Source: Amycolatopsis sp. QT-25 (lineage in GTDB: Bacteria > Actinomycetota > Actinomycetes > Mycobacteriales > Pseudonocardiaceae). Taken from it: a DNA stretch of 64,000 nucleotides. Positions 8,486 through 17,808 of the stretch are shown piece after piece. The translations under genes and the position numbers were made by a program. Positions within the stretch are counted from its first letter, which is position 1. Every line of letters begins with the position of its first letter. The notes below the pieces were generated by a model that was not told where the DNA came from, did no database searches, and worked only from the letters and a program-made list of their open reading frames with translations. The DNA lies in the NCBI RefSeq assembly GCF_029369745.1, contig NZ_CP120210.1:2728001-2792000 (forward strand), read 5' to 3'.

Positions 8486-9970
8486 TCAATCGGACGCGGG
8501 CTCTCCGGAGAACCAGCGCTGTGGGGCGGGCCGGAGATTCTGGTAAATGTGCTTCGCCTCCGTGTACTCGGCGAGTCCGGTGGGGCCGAGCTCACGCCCG
8601 AAGCCGGACTGCTTGTAGCCGCCCCATTCCGCCTGCGGCAGGTACGGGTGGAAGTCGTTGATCCAGATCGTGCCGTGTCGCAGCCGGTTCGCGACCCGCT
8701 GCGCGCGGGAGGCGTCCGAGGTGAACACCGCGCCCGCGAGGCCGTAGTGCGTGTCGTTGGCGATGCGGACGGCGTCGTCCTCGTCGGTGAAGGTCTCGAC
8801 GGTGAGCACCGGGCCGAACGATTCGTCGACGACGGCGCTGCTGCCCTGCTCGACGTTGTCGAGGATGGTCGGCAGGTAGTAATGCCCCTTCGCGAGCTCG
8901 CGATCGTCCGGGCGTTTGCCGCCGGTCCGCAGGATGGCGCCCTCTTCCAGCGCCGCGGCGACGTAACGTTCGATCTTTTCCAGATGGGCGGCCGAGATCA
9001 GCGGACCGGTTTCAGCCTTCGGGTCGAAAGGTCCACCCAGTCGGATCAGTTCGGCGCGGCGGACGAGTTCGTCGACGAACTCCTCGTGCCACTCCTCCTG
9101 GACGATCAGTCGCGCACCCGCCGAGCAGACCTGCCCGGAGTGCAGGAACACCGCGGTCAGCGCGTAGTCGACGGCGGTGTCGAAGTCCGAGTCGGCGAAG
9201 ACGACGTTCGGGTTCTTGCCGCCCAGCTCCAGCGCGACCTTTTTGATGGTGCCCGCGGCGGAGGCGGCGATGATCTTGCCGGTCGCGAGCCCGCCGGTGA
9301 ACGAGACGAGATCGACATCCGGATGCTCCGAAAGTGGTGCCCCGGCCTGCGCGCCGGCGCCGAGCACCAGGTTCGCGACCCCGCCGGGCAGCCCCGCCTC
9401 GGTCAGCAGCTTCATCAGCATGATCGAGGTGTGCGGAGTCAGCTCGCTGGGCTTGAGGACGAACGTGTTGCCCGCCGCGAGCGCGGGGGCGACCTTCCAG
9501 ATGGTCTGCAGGAGCGGGTAGTTCCACGGCGTGATCAGCCCGCAGACGCCGACCGGCTCGTGCACGATCCGGCTGAACGCGTCCGGGTCGCCGGTGTCGA
9601 CGACGCGGCCGGCGTCGTTGGCGGCGAGCTTGCCGAAGTAGCGCAGGCACGCGGCGATGTCGGCCATGTCGTATTCGCTCTCGACCAGCCGTTTCCCGGT
9701 GTCGAGCGATTCGGCGCGGGCGAAGGCCGAGGCGTCGCGGTCCAGCAGGTCGGCGGCCTTCAACAGCAGGTCACCGCGCTGGGGAGCGGGCGTGCCCGGC
9801 CACGGGCCGGTGTCGAACGCCTTCCTCGCGGCGGCGATGGCCGCTTCGGTGTCTTCGCGGGTGCCTTCGGCGACTTCCGCGACCAGCGATCCGTCCGCGG
9901 GGCAGCGGATCTCCCGGTGACCACCGCCGACCGCGTCGACCCACTCGCCACCGATGAAAAAGTCCGCCAT
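8486..9970 (-). CDS. betB: Betaine aldehyde dehydrogenase
   Basis: A 494-residue NAD(P)-dependent aldehyde dehydrogenase that should convert betaine aldehyde to glycine betaine. The catalytic Glu lies in ALELGGKNPNVVF and the nucleophile Cys in HSGQVCSAGARLIV; ITPWNYPLLQ and FGPVLTVETF are typical of the family. ATG 9970 follows GGAGG at good spacing. The C-terminal NDFHPYLPQAEWGGYKQSGFGRELG is typical of betaine aldehyde dehydrogenases. First gene of a three-gene operon with the permease and choline dehydrogenase, it is divergent from dxs. The product could be an osmolyte or feed one-carbon metabolism. Confidence 0.85.
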   Translation of the reverse strand: MADFFIGGEWVDAVGGGHREIRCPADGSLVAEVAEGTREDTEAAIAAARKAFDTGPWPGTPAPQRGDLLLKAADLLDRDASAFARAESLDTGKRLVESEYDMADIAACLRYFGKLAANDAGRVVDTGDPDAFSRIVHEPVGVCGLITPWNYPLLQTIWKVAPALAAGNTFVLKPSELTPHTSIMLMKLLTEAGLPGGVANLVLGAGAQAGAPLSEHPDVDLVSFTGGLATGKIIAASAAGTIKKVALELGGKNPNVVFADSDFDTAVDYALTAVFLHSGQVCSAGARLIVQEEWHEEFVDELVRRAELIRLGGPFDPKAETGPLISAAHLEKIERYVAAALEEGAILRTGGKRPDDRELAKGHYYLPTILDNVEQGSSAVVDESFGPVLTVETFTDEDDAVRIANDTHYGLAGAVFTSDASRAQRVANRLRHGTIWINDFHPYLPQAEWGGYKQSGFGRELGPTGLAEYTEAKHIYQNLRPAPQRWFSGEPASD

Positions 9971-10187
9971 CAAGCCCTCCGCGCCCGGCTCCTGCTCAAC
10001 CGTCGATCAGCGATTATCACGGCCACCCGACGTGACCGCTACTTGGCAAAAGAGACCATGTTCACGCCGTCGGGTGCATAGTGGTGATTTTCTGACATGT
10101 GACCCGTGACGCGGCGGACGGAAGACTCTCAGGGTTCCTCCGTAGACTGGTCGGAACGGCGGAAGTGGAACCAGGCGAGGTGGGAGA

Positions 10188-12092
10188 GTGACGTTGCTCG
10201 AGTCCGTGCACGGACCGGCCGACTTGAAGCGGATGAACCCGGAACAGCTCGACGAGCTGGCCGCGGAGATCCGGGACTTCCTCGTCGAGAAGGTGCGGCT
10301 CGCCGGTGGTCACCTCGGCCCGAACCTGGGGGTGGTCGAGCTGACGATGGCGCTGCACCGGGTCTTCGACTCGCCGAACGACGCCATCGTGTGGGACGTC
10401 GGTCACCAGGCGTACGTGCACAAGATCGTCACCGGCCGTCACGACGGCTTCGGCAAGCTGCGCCAGCTCGGCGGCCTCACCGGCTACCCGGCGCGCTGCG
10501 AGAGCGAGCACGACCTCGTCGAGAACAGCCACGCGTCGACCGCGTTGTCCTATGTGGACGGTCTGGCGAAGGCGTTCGAGCTGGGCGGGGGCGGCAGGCA
10601 CGCGATCGCCGTCGTCGGGGACGGCGCGCTGACCGGCGGCATGTGCTGGGAGGCGCTCAACAACATCGCCGCGAACCCGCGCCGCCCGGTCGTCCTCGTC
10701 ATCAACGACAACGGCCGCTCGTACTCGCCGACCATCGGCGGCGTGGCGGATCACCTCGCGTCGCTGCGGCTCAAGCCGGGTTACGAGCGCGTGCTGGACC
10801 GCGGCAAGGAACTGCTGAGGCACACGCCTCTCGTCGGCAGGCCGATCTACGCGGCGCTGCACGCGGCGAAGGCGGGGCTCAAGGACGCGCTGAGCCCGCA
10901 GATGATGTTCTCCGACCTCGGCCTCAAGTACCTCGGCCCGGTCGACGGGCACGACCTGGCCGCGCTGGAGAAGGCATTCCAGAGCGCCCGTGACTTCGGC
11001 GGCGCGGTCATCGTGCACGTGGTCACCGAGAAGGGCCACGGCTACGAGCCCGCGGTGACCAACCAGGCCGACCAGATGCACCAGACCGATCCGATCGACC
11101 CGGAAACCGGTCTGCCGCCGGTGAAGGGCCCGAGCTGGACCGGCGTCTTCGCCGACGAGCTGGTGAAGATCGGCGCCGACCGCGAGGACGTCGTCGCGAT
11201 CACCGCGGCCATGCTGCGCTCGACCGGGCTGCACAAGTTCGCCGAGGCGTACCCGGACCGCTGGTACGACGTCGGCATCGCCGAGCAGCACGCGGTGACC
11301 TCGGCCGCCGGGCTCGCCATGGGCGGCAAGCACCCCGTCGTCGCGGTCTACTCCACCTTCCTGAACCGCGCGTTCGACCAGGTCCTGATGGACGTCGCGC
11401 TGCACCGCCAGCCGGTGACGCTGGTGCTGGACCGGGCGGGCATCACCGGGCCGGACGGGCCGAGCCACCACGGCATGTGGGACCTCTCGCTGCTGGGCAT
11501 GGTGCCGGGCATGCGGGTCGCCGCGCCGCGCGACGCCGGCACGCTGCGCGAGGAGCTGCGGGAAGCCGTCGCGGTCGAGGACGGGCCGACCGCGCTGCGG
11601 TTCTCCAAGGGTGGCGTGATCGATTCCATCCCCGCCGTCGAACGCGTCGGCGGGGTCGACGTCCTGCGCAAACCCGACGGTGACGCCGACGTCCTGCTGG
11701 TCGCCGTGGGCGCGTTCGCGATGCTCGGGCTCGCCGCCGCGGACCGGCTGGCCGACCAGGGCATCGGCGTCACCGTGGTGGACCCGCGCTGGGTCGTCCC
11801 GGCGCCCGCCGAACTGGTCGCGCTGGCCGAGCAGCACAAGCTCGTCGTGACCGTCGAGGACAGCGGACGGCACGGCGGTTTCGGCTCCGCGCTGGCCGCG
11901 CTCTTCCGTGACGCCGAATGCGACGTGCCGTTGCGGGATCTCGCGGTGCCGCAGGTGTTCCACGACCACGGTTCACGCGAGGAGGTGCTGGCCCGGGTAG
12001 GGCTCACCGCGCAGGACGTGGCGCGGCGGGTCACCGAGTGGTCCGCGAACCTGGCGAGCCGGACGCCGGCGCCGGAGGACACGCACCGCTGA
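10188..12092 (+). CDS. dxs: 1-deoxy-D-xylulose-5-phosphate synthase
   Basis: A 634-residue thiamine diphosphate enzyme that joins pyruvate and glyceraldehyde 3-phosphate in the first step of the MEP isoprenoid pathway. The ThDP/Mg motif [18 protein letters not shown], the early [13 protein letters not shown], the pyrimidine-domain [12 protein letters not shown] and [15 protein letters not shown] are all present. GTG 10188 follows GAGAG and gives the standard N-terminus [12 protein letters not shown]. It is a backbone gene, next to rnd in mycobacteria as I recall, but here separated from rnd by about 27 kb of catabolic genes. The 3' end runs into a 10-bp tandem repeat and then a long palindrome. 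Confidence 0.95.
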   Translation: MTLLESVHGPADLKRMNPEQLDELAAEIRDFLVEKVRLAGGHLGPNLGVVELTMALHRVFDSPNDAIVWDVGHQAYVHKIVTGRHDGFGKLRQLGGLTGYPARCESEHDLVENSHASTALSYVDGLAKAFELGGGGRHAIAVVGDGALTGGMCWEALNNIAANPRRPVVLVINDNGRSYSPTIGGVADHLASLRLKPGYERVLDRGKELLRHTPLVGRPIYAALHAAKAGLKDALSPQMMFSDLGLKYLGPVDGHDLAALEKAFQSARDFGGAVIVHVVTEKGHGYEPAVTNQADQMHQTDPIDPETGLPPVKGPSWTGVFADELVKIGADREDVVAITAAMLRSTGLHKFAEAYPDRWYDVGIAEQHAVTSAAGLAMGGKHPVVAVYSTFLNRAFDQVLMDVALHRQPVTLVLDRAGITGPDGPSHHGMWDLSLLGMVPGMRVAAPRDAGTLREELREAVAVEDGPTALRFSKGGVIDSIPAVERVGGVDVLRKPDGDADVLLVAVGAFAMLGLAAADRLADQGIGVTVVDPRWVVPAPAELVALAEQHKLVVTVEDSGRHGGFGSALAALFRDAECDVPLRDLAVPQVFHDHGSREEVLARVGLTAQDVARRVTEWSANLASRTPAPEDTHR

Positions 12093-12160
12093 CATGCGCT
12101 GACATGCGCTGACACGCCGACAGCGCCGCTGACATGCGTTGACCAGCGCTGACATGCGCT
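12091..12160. repeat. Seven degenerate 10-bp tandem units abutting the dxs stop
   Basis: The block GACATGCGCT recurs in exact 10-base phase at 12091, 12101 and 12151, with variant units at 12111, 12121, 12131 and 12141. The array starts inside the dxs stop codon (12090-12092) and ends where the palindrome arm at 12156 begins. One turn of the helix per unit means all units face the same side of the DNA. Confidence 0.7.
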
Positions 12161-12212
12161 ATGAAAGGTCCTTTCCTTGCAAAATTCGCAAGGAAAGGAC
12201 CTTTCATAGCGC
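12156..12212. repeat. Palindromic element, copy 2; probable bidirectional terminator
   Basis: Perfect 25-bp arms (12156-12180 and 12188-12212) flank a seven-base loop. It lies between the convergent dxs and NCS1 permease genes, where a shared terminator is expected. No T tract follows, as is common in high-GC actinomycetes. Forward from ATG 12161 it reads MKGPFLAKFARKGPFIA, and the reverse strand reads almost the same, giving the clearest example of the five-member family. Confidence 0.8.
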
Positions 12213-12257
12213 GCGCTGGGCCTTCACGGATCGGCCCACGCGCCGCCCCATCGTGTC

Positions 12258-13697
12258 TTACGCCTCCTGGGCGAGCGCGACCGCCGGTGTGGCGACAGGC
12301 GCCGCGGGACCGTAGACCTCCCGCGGTTCGGGGAAGAGCTTCACCAGCACGGGATAGGCGATCGCCGCCGTGCACAGCGTCACCACCATGCTGACGTCGA
12401 CGCCGCCCGCGATGTCCTTGAACGGCCCGGCGATCATCGGGGTGTTGGCGGTCAGCAGGCCCAGCGTCGTCGCCGGGATCCACGCGGCCATCGCGCGCCA
12501 GTTCACGCCGCGGGTGAACCAGTAGCGGCCGCCCTTGCGGCCCTGGTTGAACACCTGGAGGTCGTCCGGGTCGTAGAACCCGCGCCGCAGCACGAAGCCG
12601 ATCATCATGATCACCATCCACGGTGAGGTGCACAGCACGATCAGCGTGGCGAAGGCGTTGATGCTCGAGACCATGTCGAGCACGAAGTTGCCGACGAAGA
12701 TGAACACGACACTGAGCGAGCCGATCAGCAGCGTCGCCTGCACCCGGCTCAGCCGCACGAAGATCGAACTGAAGTCCAGCCCCGTTCCGTAGAGCGACGT
12801 CGTGCCGGTGGACAGCCCGCCGATCAGCGGGATCGCGTACCACAGCGGGGAGATCGCGGTCAGCCCGGTGATGTAGTCGGCCGGGTCGGCGACCAGTGTC
12901 GCGGTGGCGATGCCGAACCCGAACGGCAGCAGGGTCGCCACCTGCGCCAGGAACGGCGCGGCCAGCAGAGACCGGCGGCTGTGCCGCGCGGGGATGTAGC
13001 GCGTCCAGTCGCCGAGGAAGGCGCCGAACGAGATCGGGTTCGCCATCGTGGTGAGCGCGGCGAGGATCCAGGTCGGCCAGAAGTCCCCGAGGGCGTAGGT
13101 GCCGGTGCCTGCGAAACCGGGGTCGAACGTGCCGCCGTAGGCCACGATCCCGAGCAGCATGATCGCCGTGCCCAGAACGACCGCGACCCGGTTCACCAGC
13201 AGCATGAAGCGGTAGCCGTAGATGCACACCACCAGCGTGGCGAGCGCGATGACGCCGTACGCGACGCCGCGGAGCACCTCGCCGCCGTCGAAGCCGAAAA
13301 GCCGTTGCGCGGCACCGGCGACGGCGTCGCCGCTCACCCAGACCGAGATGGCGAAGAACGTGATCGCCGTCAGCAGGGAAAGGAAGGAACCGACACAGCG
13401 GCCGACGACGCCGAAGTGGGCGCCCGAGGAGACGGCGTTGTTGGTCCGAGTGAGCGGGCCGAACAACGACATCGGTGAGAGCACGAGCGCGCCGACGACC
13501 ACGCCCGCGACGGTGGCGGCCGCCGCCGCCCAGAAGCTCAGGCCGAAGGCGATCGGGAGCGTCCCGAGGATGATGGTGGCGAAGGTGTTCGCGCCGCCGA
13601 ACGCCATCCGGAACAGGTCGCGGGGCCGCGACGTCTGTTCCTCCGGCGGGATCGGCGCGATGCCGTGCTGCTCGACTTCGGTGACCTTGTCACCCAT
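12258..13697 (-). CDS. NCS1-family nucleobase/hydantoin-type permease
   Basis: A 479-residue membrane protein with about twelve helices. RPRDLFRMAFGGANTFATIILGTLPIAFGLSF is the N-terminal NCS1 pattern, with SPMSLFGPLTRTNNAVSSGAHFGVVGR after it. ATG 13697 is chosen because GGAGG lies just upstream; an in-frame GTG at 13709 would leave no binding site. It is the promoter-distal member of a co-oriented group with the aldehyde dehydrogenase, ThDP enzyme, ureohydrolase and symporter, but a long inverted repeat separates it from that group, so it may have its own promoter. The substrate is unknown; purines, cytosine, hydantoins or a guanidino compound are all possible. Confidence 0.8.
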   Translation of the reverse strand: MGDKVTEVEQHGIAPIPPEEQTSRPRDLFRMAFGGANTFATIILGTLPIAFGLSFWAAAAATVAGVVVGALVLSPMSLFGPLTRTNNAVSSGAHFGVVGRCVGSFLSLLTAITFFAISVWVSGDAVAGAAQRLFGFDGGEVLRGVAYGVIALATLVVCIYGYRFMLLVNRVAVVLGTAIMLLGIVAYGGTFDPGFAGTGTYALGDFWPTWILAALTTMANPISFGAFLGDWTRYIPARHSRRSLLAAPFLAQVATLLPFGFGIATATLVADPADYITGLTAISPLWYAIPLIGGLSTGTTSLYGTGLDFSSIFVRLSRVQATLLIGSLSVVFIFVGNFVLDMVSSINAFATLIVLCTSPWMVIMMIGFVLRRGFYDPDDLQVFNQGRKGGRYWFTRGVNWRAMAAWIPATTLGLLTANTPMIAGPFKDIAGGVDVSMVVTLCTAAIAYPVLVKLFPEPREVYGPAAPVATPAVALAQEA

Positions 13698-13712
13698 GTG
13701 GACCTCCAAGTA

Positions 13713-13777
13713 CGCGATTCGGCACCGGATTGCGATCGTTGGCTTCGCGAACTAGCGCAATCCGGTGCCGAATCGCG
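13713..13777. terminator. Long perfect inverted repeat between aldehyde dehydrogenase and NCS1 permease
   Basis: Perfect 22-bp arms (13713-13734 and 13756-13777, containing CGATTCGGCACCGGATTGCG) enclose 21 bases. It starts just past the stop of the aldehyde dehydrogenase and ends upstream of the permease ribosome binding site, on the same strand. It most likely ends or attenuates the upstream transcript. The sequence differs from the five-member palindrome family. Confidence 0.6.
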
Positions 13778-13778
13778 G

Positions 13779-15185
13779 TCAGGCGAAGCGGGTCATGACG
13801 TGTTTGACGCGGGTGTACTCGGCGAAGGAGTAGGACGAGAGGTCCTTTCCGTGGCCCGAGTGCCCGAAGCCGCCATGAGGCATTTCCGAGACCAGCGGCC
13901 CGTGGGTGTTGATCCAGACGCAGCCGAAGTCGAGTTCACCCGAGACGCGGGTCGCGCGTGCCAGGTCGTTGGTCCAGATCGACGACGCCAGCCCGTAGGG
14001 GACGCCGTTGGCCAGGCGCACCGCCTCGTCCTCGTCCACGAAGGACTGGACGGTGACCACCGGACCGAAGATCTCCTCCCGCACGATCTCGTCGTCCTGC
14101 TTCAGGCCCGAGATCACGGTGGGGGAGAAGAAGAATCCGCGGTCGCCGGCGGGGGCGCCGCCGGTCTCCACGCGGGCGTGCGACGGCAGTCGCTCGACGA
14201 GACCGCGCACGCGGCCGAACTGCGCCTCGCTGTTGAGCGGGCCGAAGTCCCGGCCGGGCGCCTGCGCGGCGGCGGCCTTGGTGAGTTCCGCGACGAACTC
14301 GTCGTGGATCGCCGCGTCCACCAGCACCCGGCTGCCCGCGGTGCAGTCCTGGCCCGCGTTGTAGAACGCCGCGCCGACGATGCCCTCCGCCGCCTCGGCG
14401 AGGTTCACGTCGCCGAAGACCAGCAGCGGCGCGTTCCCGCCGAGTTCCAGGTGCGTGCGTTTGAGGTCGGCCGCCGCGACGGTGGCGACGTCGATGCCCG
14501 CCCGGGTCGATCCGGTGATCGACACCAGTTCGGTGATCGGGTGCCTCACCAGCGCGCGGCCGGTGTCGCGGTCGCCGCACAGCACGTTGAACGCGCCTTG
14601 CGGCAGGTACTCCGCCGCGACCTTGGCCAGCAGCACCGCCGTCGACGGAGTGGTCTCGGCGGGCTTCAGCACGACGGTGTTCCCGGCCGCCAGCGCCGGG
14701 GCGATCTTCCAGACACCCATCATGAGCGGGTAGTTCCACGGCGCGATCTGCGCGCAGACGCCGACCGGTTCACGCCGGATCGCCGAAGTGTGCCCCGGCA
14801 GGTATTCCCCGGACGCGGTGCCTTCGAGTTGCCGCGCGGCACCGGCGAAGAACCGCAGCGCGCTGACGCACTCCGGGATCTCTTCGTCGAGCACCACGGA
14901 CCGGATCTTGCCGGTCTCCCGGATTTCCAGCTCGGCGAACTCCTCCGCACGCGCCTCGACCGCGTCGGCGATCTTCAGCAGCGCGAGCTGGCGCTGGGCG
15001 GGGGTGCTCTTGCGCCACACCTGGAACGCCCGTTCGGCGGCGGCCAGCGCGGCGTCCACATCGGACTGCTCGGACAGGACGCTGGTGCCGAAGACCTCGC
15101 CGGTGGCGGGATCCACCAGGTCGAGTGTCCGGGAGCCCGCAGCCGGTACCTCGGCGCCGTCGACGAAATTGTGGACCTGAGTCAT
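13779..15185 (-). CDS. Aldehyde dehydrogenase, probably for 4-guanidino- or 4-aminobutyraldehyde
   Basis: A 468-residue NAD(P)-dependent enzyme. The nucleophile is the Cys of NAGQDCTAGSRVLV and the base is the Glu of THLELGGNAPLLVF; PWNYPLMMGVWKIAPALAAGN and EEIFGPVVTVQ are also present. The overall pattern is that of gamma-aminobutyraldehyde dehydrogenases (PatD-like), which overlap in substrate with guanidinobutyraldehyde dehydrogenase (KauB). It follows a ThDP decarboxylase (ATGA overlap) and a ureohydrolase in one operon, which suggests oxidation of 4-guanidinobutyraldehyde made from 2-ketoarginine. The assignment to the arginine route is inference from context. Confidence 0.75.
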   Translation of the reverse strand: MTQVHNFVDGAEVPAAGSRTLDLVDPATGEVFGTSVLSEQSDVDAALAAAERAFQVWRKSTPAQRQLALLKIADAVEARAEEFAELEIRETGKIRSVVLDEEIPECVSALRFFAGAARQLEGTASGEYLPGHTSAIRREPVGVCAQIAPWNYPLMMGVWKIAPALAAGNTVVLKPAETTPSTAVLLAKVAAEYLPQGAFNVLCGDRDTGRALVRHPITELVSITGSTRAGIDVATVAAADLKRTHLELGGNAPLLVFGDVNLAEAAEGIVGAAFYNAGQDCTAGSRVLVDAAIHDEFVAELTKAAAAQAPGRDFGPLNSEAQFGRVRGLVERLPSHARVETGGAPAGDRGFFFSPTVISGLKQDDEIVREEIFGPVVTVQSFVDEDEAVRLANGVPYGLASSIWTNDLARATRVSGELDFGCVWINTHGPLVSEMPHGGFGHSGHGKDLSSYSFAEYTRVKHVMTRFA

Positions 15186-16831
15186 TTCTTCTCCAGGTGG
15201 GTCGGCTCGAACATCTTCAGCAGAGCGGGGAGGACGACCACGGACGGCCCCGGCGTTCCCAGCGCGTCGGCGAGGTCTTTCCCGACGGTGTCCAAAGAGG
15301 ACACGGTGGTGTCGACGCCGAAAGATTCGGCCAGCGCGGCGAAATCCGGTCGCGCGAGTTCGGTGGCGGTGGACCGGCCGAAGGCGCCGGTCAGGTACTC
15401 GCGCAGAATCCCGTAGCCACCGTCGTCCACGACCAGCCAGGTCACGTCCAGTCCGTGCTGGACCGCGGTGGCCAGTTCCGCGATGCCGTACATCGCGCCG
15501 CCGTCACCGGACACCGCGAGCACCGGGCCGCCGGTCGCCGCCGCGGCGCCGAGCGCGCCGGGCAGGCCGTAGCCGAGCCCGCCCGCGCCCTGCGCGGTGT
15601 GGATCGGCGCGCCCTCGGGATTCCATGCCGACCAGGCCCAATAGGCCGCGATCGTCATGTCCCAGAACGTCTGCGTGCCCTCGGGCACCGCCGCACGGAC
15701 GTCGTCGATCAGCTTGCGCTCGGCATCGAGGGGCTGGGCGTCGAGGCGGGCGCGCACCTTGGCCAGCAGCTCCGCCACCGCGGCTTCGGCGGCACCGTCG
15801 GACGGACGGAACGGCACCTGCTCCAGAAGTCCTTGCAGGACAAGGCGGACGTCGGCGTGGATGCCCAGGGCCGGGTAGTTCGACTCCAGCTTCCCGAGAT
15901 CGGCCTCGACCTGGATCACCCGGCCGCGCGGGACGAACTCGCGGTAGTTGCTGGACAGTTCGCCGAGCCCGGAACCCAGGACGAGCAGCACGTCCGCGAC
16001 CGAGAGGAACTCGGTGCTGTGCCAGTCTTCGATCCACGATTGCCCGGAAAGTTCGTGGTCCCAGCCGAAGACGCCCTTGCCGCCGAACGTCGACAGCACC
16101 GGCGCGCGCAGGGCCTCCGCGAGCGCCTTCAGCTCCGCCCCCGCGCCCGAGCGCAATGCGCCACCCCCGGCCAGGATCACCGGATTCTTCGCCGCCCCGA
16201 GGAGTTCCGCGGCCTCGGCGACGAGCTCCGGCAGCGGCACGAGCGGAGCGGGCCGCGCGGTCACCGACGTGATCCGCGGCGACTCCGTCGGCGCCAGCAG
16301 GATGTCCTGCGGGATCTCGACCCACACCGGGCCGTACGGCGCGGTCGCCGCCGATTCCCAGGCCGCGCGCAGCGCCGTCGGGATCTGGCTGACGGTGCGT
16401 ACGACGTGTACCGACTTCACGACGTCACGGAAACTGGCCTGCTGATCGGGCAGTTCGTGCAGGTAGCCGTGCCGTCCGCCGCCGAGCCCGGCGACCGGGA
16501 TCTGACTGGAGATGCCGAGTACCGGGACCGACGCCGCCCGGGATTCCTGCAGTGAAGCCAGAGTCAGCAACGCGCCGGGGCCGGTCGACACGATCATCGG
16601 CGTCACCGGGACCGGGCCTTCGGGGTTCGCCGCGAGCCGGGCACGGGCGTGCCCGTCGGCCGCGAACGCCAGGTTGTTCTCCACCCGCGCGCCGATCACG
16701 CGCAGGTCGTCCGTGCGCCGCAGTGCTTCGAACAGGCCGAGCGCGTGCTGGCCGGGCAGGCCGAACACGGTGTCGGCGCCGAGCGCTCGGAGGGTTTCGA
16801 CGACGACGTCGCCGCCTATCCGTGGTGTCAT
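15182..16831 (-). CDS. Thiamine-diphosphate enzyme, candidate 2-ketoarginine decarboxylase
   Basis: A 549-residue member of the acetolactate synthase/decarboxylase family. The N-terminal [14 protein letters not shown] and [15 protein letters not shown] contain the cofactor-activating Glu region, and the C-terminal [20 protein letters not shown] followed by VVDDGGYG is the ThDP/Mg site. It overlaps the aldehyde dehydrogenase downstream and the ureohydrolase upstream by four bases each. With those partners, the best fit is an AruI-like decarboxylase converting 5-guanidino-2-oxopentanoate to 4-guanidinobutyraldehyde. N2-carboxyethylarginine synthase is a related family, but the other clavam genes are absent. 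Confidence 0.65.
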   Translation of the reverse strand: MTPRIGGDVVVETLRALGADTVFGLPGQHALGLFEALRRTDDLRVIGARVENNLAFAADGHARARLAANPEGPVPVTPMIVSTGPGALLTLASLQESRAASVPVLGISSQIPVAGLGGGRHGYLHELPDQQASFRDVVKSVHVVRTVSQIPTALRAAWESAATAPYGPVWVEIPQDILLAPTESPRITSVTARPAPLVPLPELVAEAAELLGAAKNPVILAGGGALRSGAGAELKALAEALRAPVLSTFGGKGVFGWDHELSGQSWIEDWHSTEFLSVADVLLVLGSGLGELSSNYREFVPRGRVIQVEADLGKLESNYPALGIHADVRLVLQGLLEQVPFRPSDGAAEAAVAELLAKVRARLDAQPLDAERKLIDDVRAAVPEGTQTFWDMTIAAYWAWSAWNPEGAPIHTAQGAGGLGYGLPGALGAAAATGGPVLAVSGDGGAMYGIAELATAVQHGLDVTWLVVDDGGYGILREYLTGAFGRSTATELARPDFAALAESFGVDTTVSSLDTVGKDLADALGTPGPSVVVLPALLKMFEPTHLEKK

Positions 16832-17781
16832 TCGCTCTTTCCCAGGCTGAGCAGGCTCACCAGGTCGTAGGCGACGTGGGAGGCCGCGATGGCGGTGATC
16901 TCGGCGTGATCGTAAGCCGGGGCGAGCTCCACCACATCCGCGCCGACGAGGTTGCAGCCCCGCAGTCCGCGCAGGATCTCCAGCAGTTCACGGCTGGTCA
17001 TGCCGCCCGCTTCGGGGGTGCCGGTGCCCGGCGCGTGCGCGGGGTCGAGCACGTCGATGTCGACGGAGACGTAGAGCGGGCGGCCGCCGATACGCTGGCG
17101 CAGCGCGTCGACGGTCTCGGCGACCCCGCGGCGCATCACGTCGCCGGAGGTGACGATGCCGAATCCGAGGCGGCGGTCCTCTTCCAGATCCCGCTTGCCG
17201 TACAGCGGGCCGCGCGTGCCGACGTGGGACAGCGCTTCGGTGTCGAGGATGCCTTCCTCGGACGCCCGCCGGAACGGGGTGCCGTGGGTGTACGGCTCGC
17301 CGAAGTAGGTGTCCCAGGTGTCGAGGTGCGCGTCGAAGTGCAGCAGCGCCACCGGCCCGTGCTTCTTCGCCGCCGCGCGCAGCAGCGGCAGCGCGATCGT
17401 GTGGTCGCCGCCGACGGTCACCAGCCGCGTCCCGTTCGCGGTCAGCGCCTCGGCCTCGTCCTGCAGGGTTTCGATCGCTTCGCCGATGTTGAACGGGTTG
17501 AGCGCGATGTCACCGGCGTCGACCACCTGCGTTTCGGCGAACGGCGAGACGTCGAGTTCCGGGTGATACGGGCGAAGGAGCCTGCTGGCCTCACGGAGCG
17601 CGGCGGGGCCGAACCGCGCGCCGGGGCGGTAGGACACCCCGGCGTCGAACGGCACGCCGACGACGGCGACATCGGCACGCTCGACCTGGTCGATCCGCGG
17701 GAGCCTCGCGAAGGTCGCGAAACCGGCGAACCGGGGCACCTCGGACGAGTCGACGGGGCCGATCGGGGCGGTGTCACTCAC
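16828..17781 (-). CDS. Ureohydrolase (guanidinobutyrase/agmatinase family)
   Basis: A 317-residue metal-dependent hydrolase that releases urea from a guanidino compound. The binuclear manganese motifs are clear: [22 protein letters not shown] and [34 protein letters not shown] is the N-terminal family signature. The ThDP decarboxylase and aldehyde dehydrogenase downstream favour 4-guanidinobutyrate as substrate, giving 4-aminobutyrate plus urea, over agmatine. Stop and start overlap the ThDP gene as ATGA. Urea could then be used by the carboxylase/allophanate hydrolase operon at 30-38 kb. Confidence 0.85.
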   Translation of the reverse strand: MSDTAPIGPVDSSEVPRFAGFATFARLPRIDQVERADVAVVGVPFDAGVSYRPGARFGPAALREASRLLRPYHPELDVSPFAETQVVDAGDIALNPFNIGEAIETLQDEAEALTANGTRLVTVGGDHTIALPLLRAAAKKHGPVALLHFDAHLDTWDTYFGEPYTHGTPFRRASEEGILDTEALSHVGTRGPLYGKRDLEEDRRLGFGIVTSGDVMRRGVAETVDALRQRIGGRPLYVSVDIDVLDPAHAPGTGTPEAGGMTSRELLEILRGLRGCNLVGADVVELAPAYDHAEITAIAASHVAYDLVSLLSLGKSE

Positions 17782-17808
17782 TGCGGGTCTCCTTCGTGGG
17801 TAAGGGTT

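Noticed and set aside
12161..12394. Frames starting MKGPFLAKFARKG at the palindromes as small peptide genes
   Set aside because: The pattern comes from the palindrome itself and is readable on both strands; there are no ribosome binding sites and downstream residues are not conserved between copies.
15182..17781. Clavam-type pair (carboxyethylarginine synthase plus proclavaminate amidinohydrolase)
   Set aside because: Both families match loosely, but no beta-lactam synthetase or clavaminate synthase gene is nearby and the aldehyde dehydrogenase and symporter fit catabolism better.
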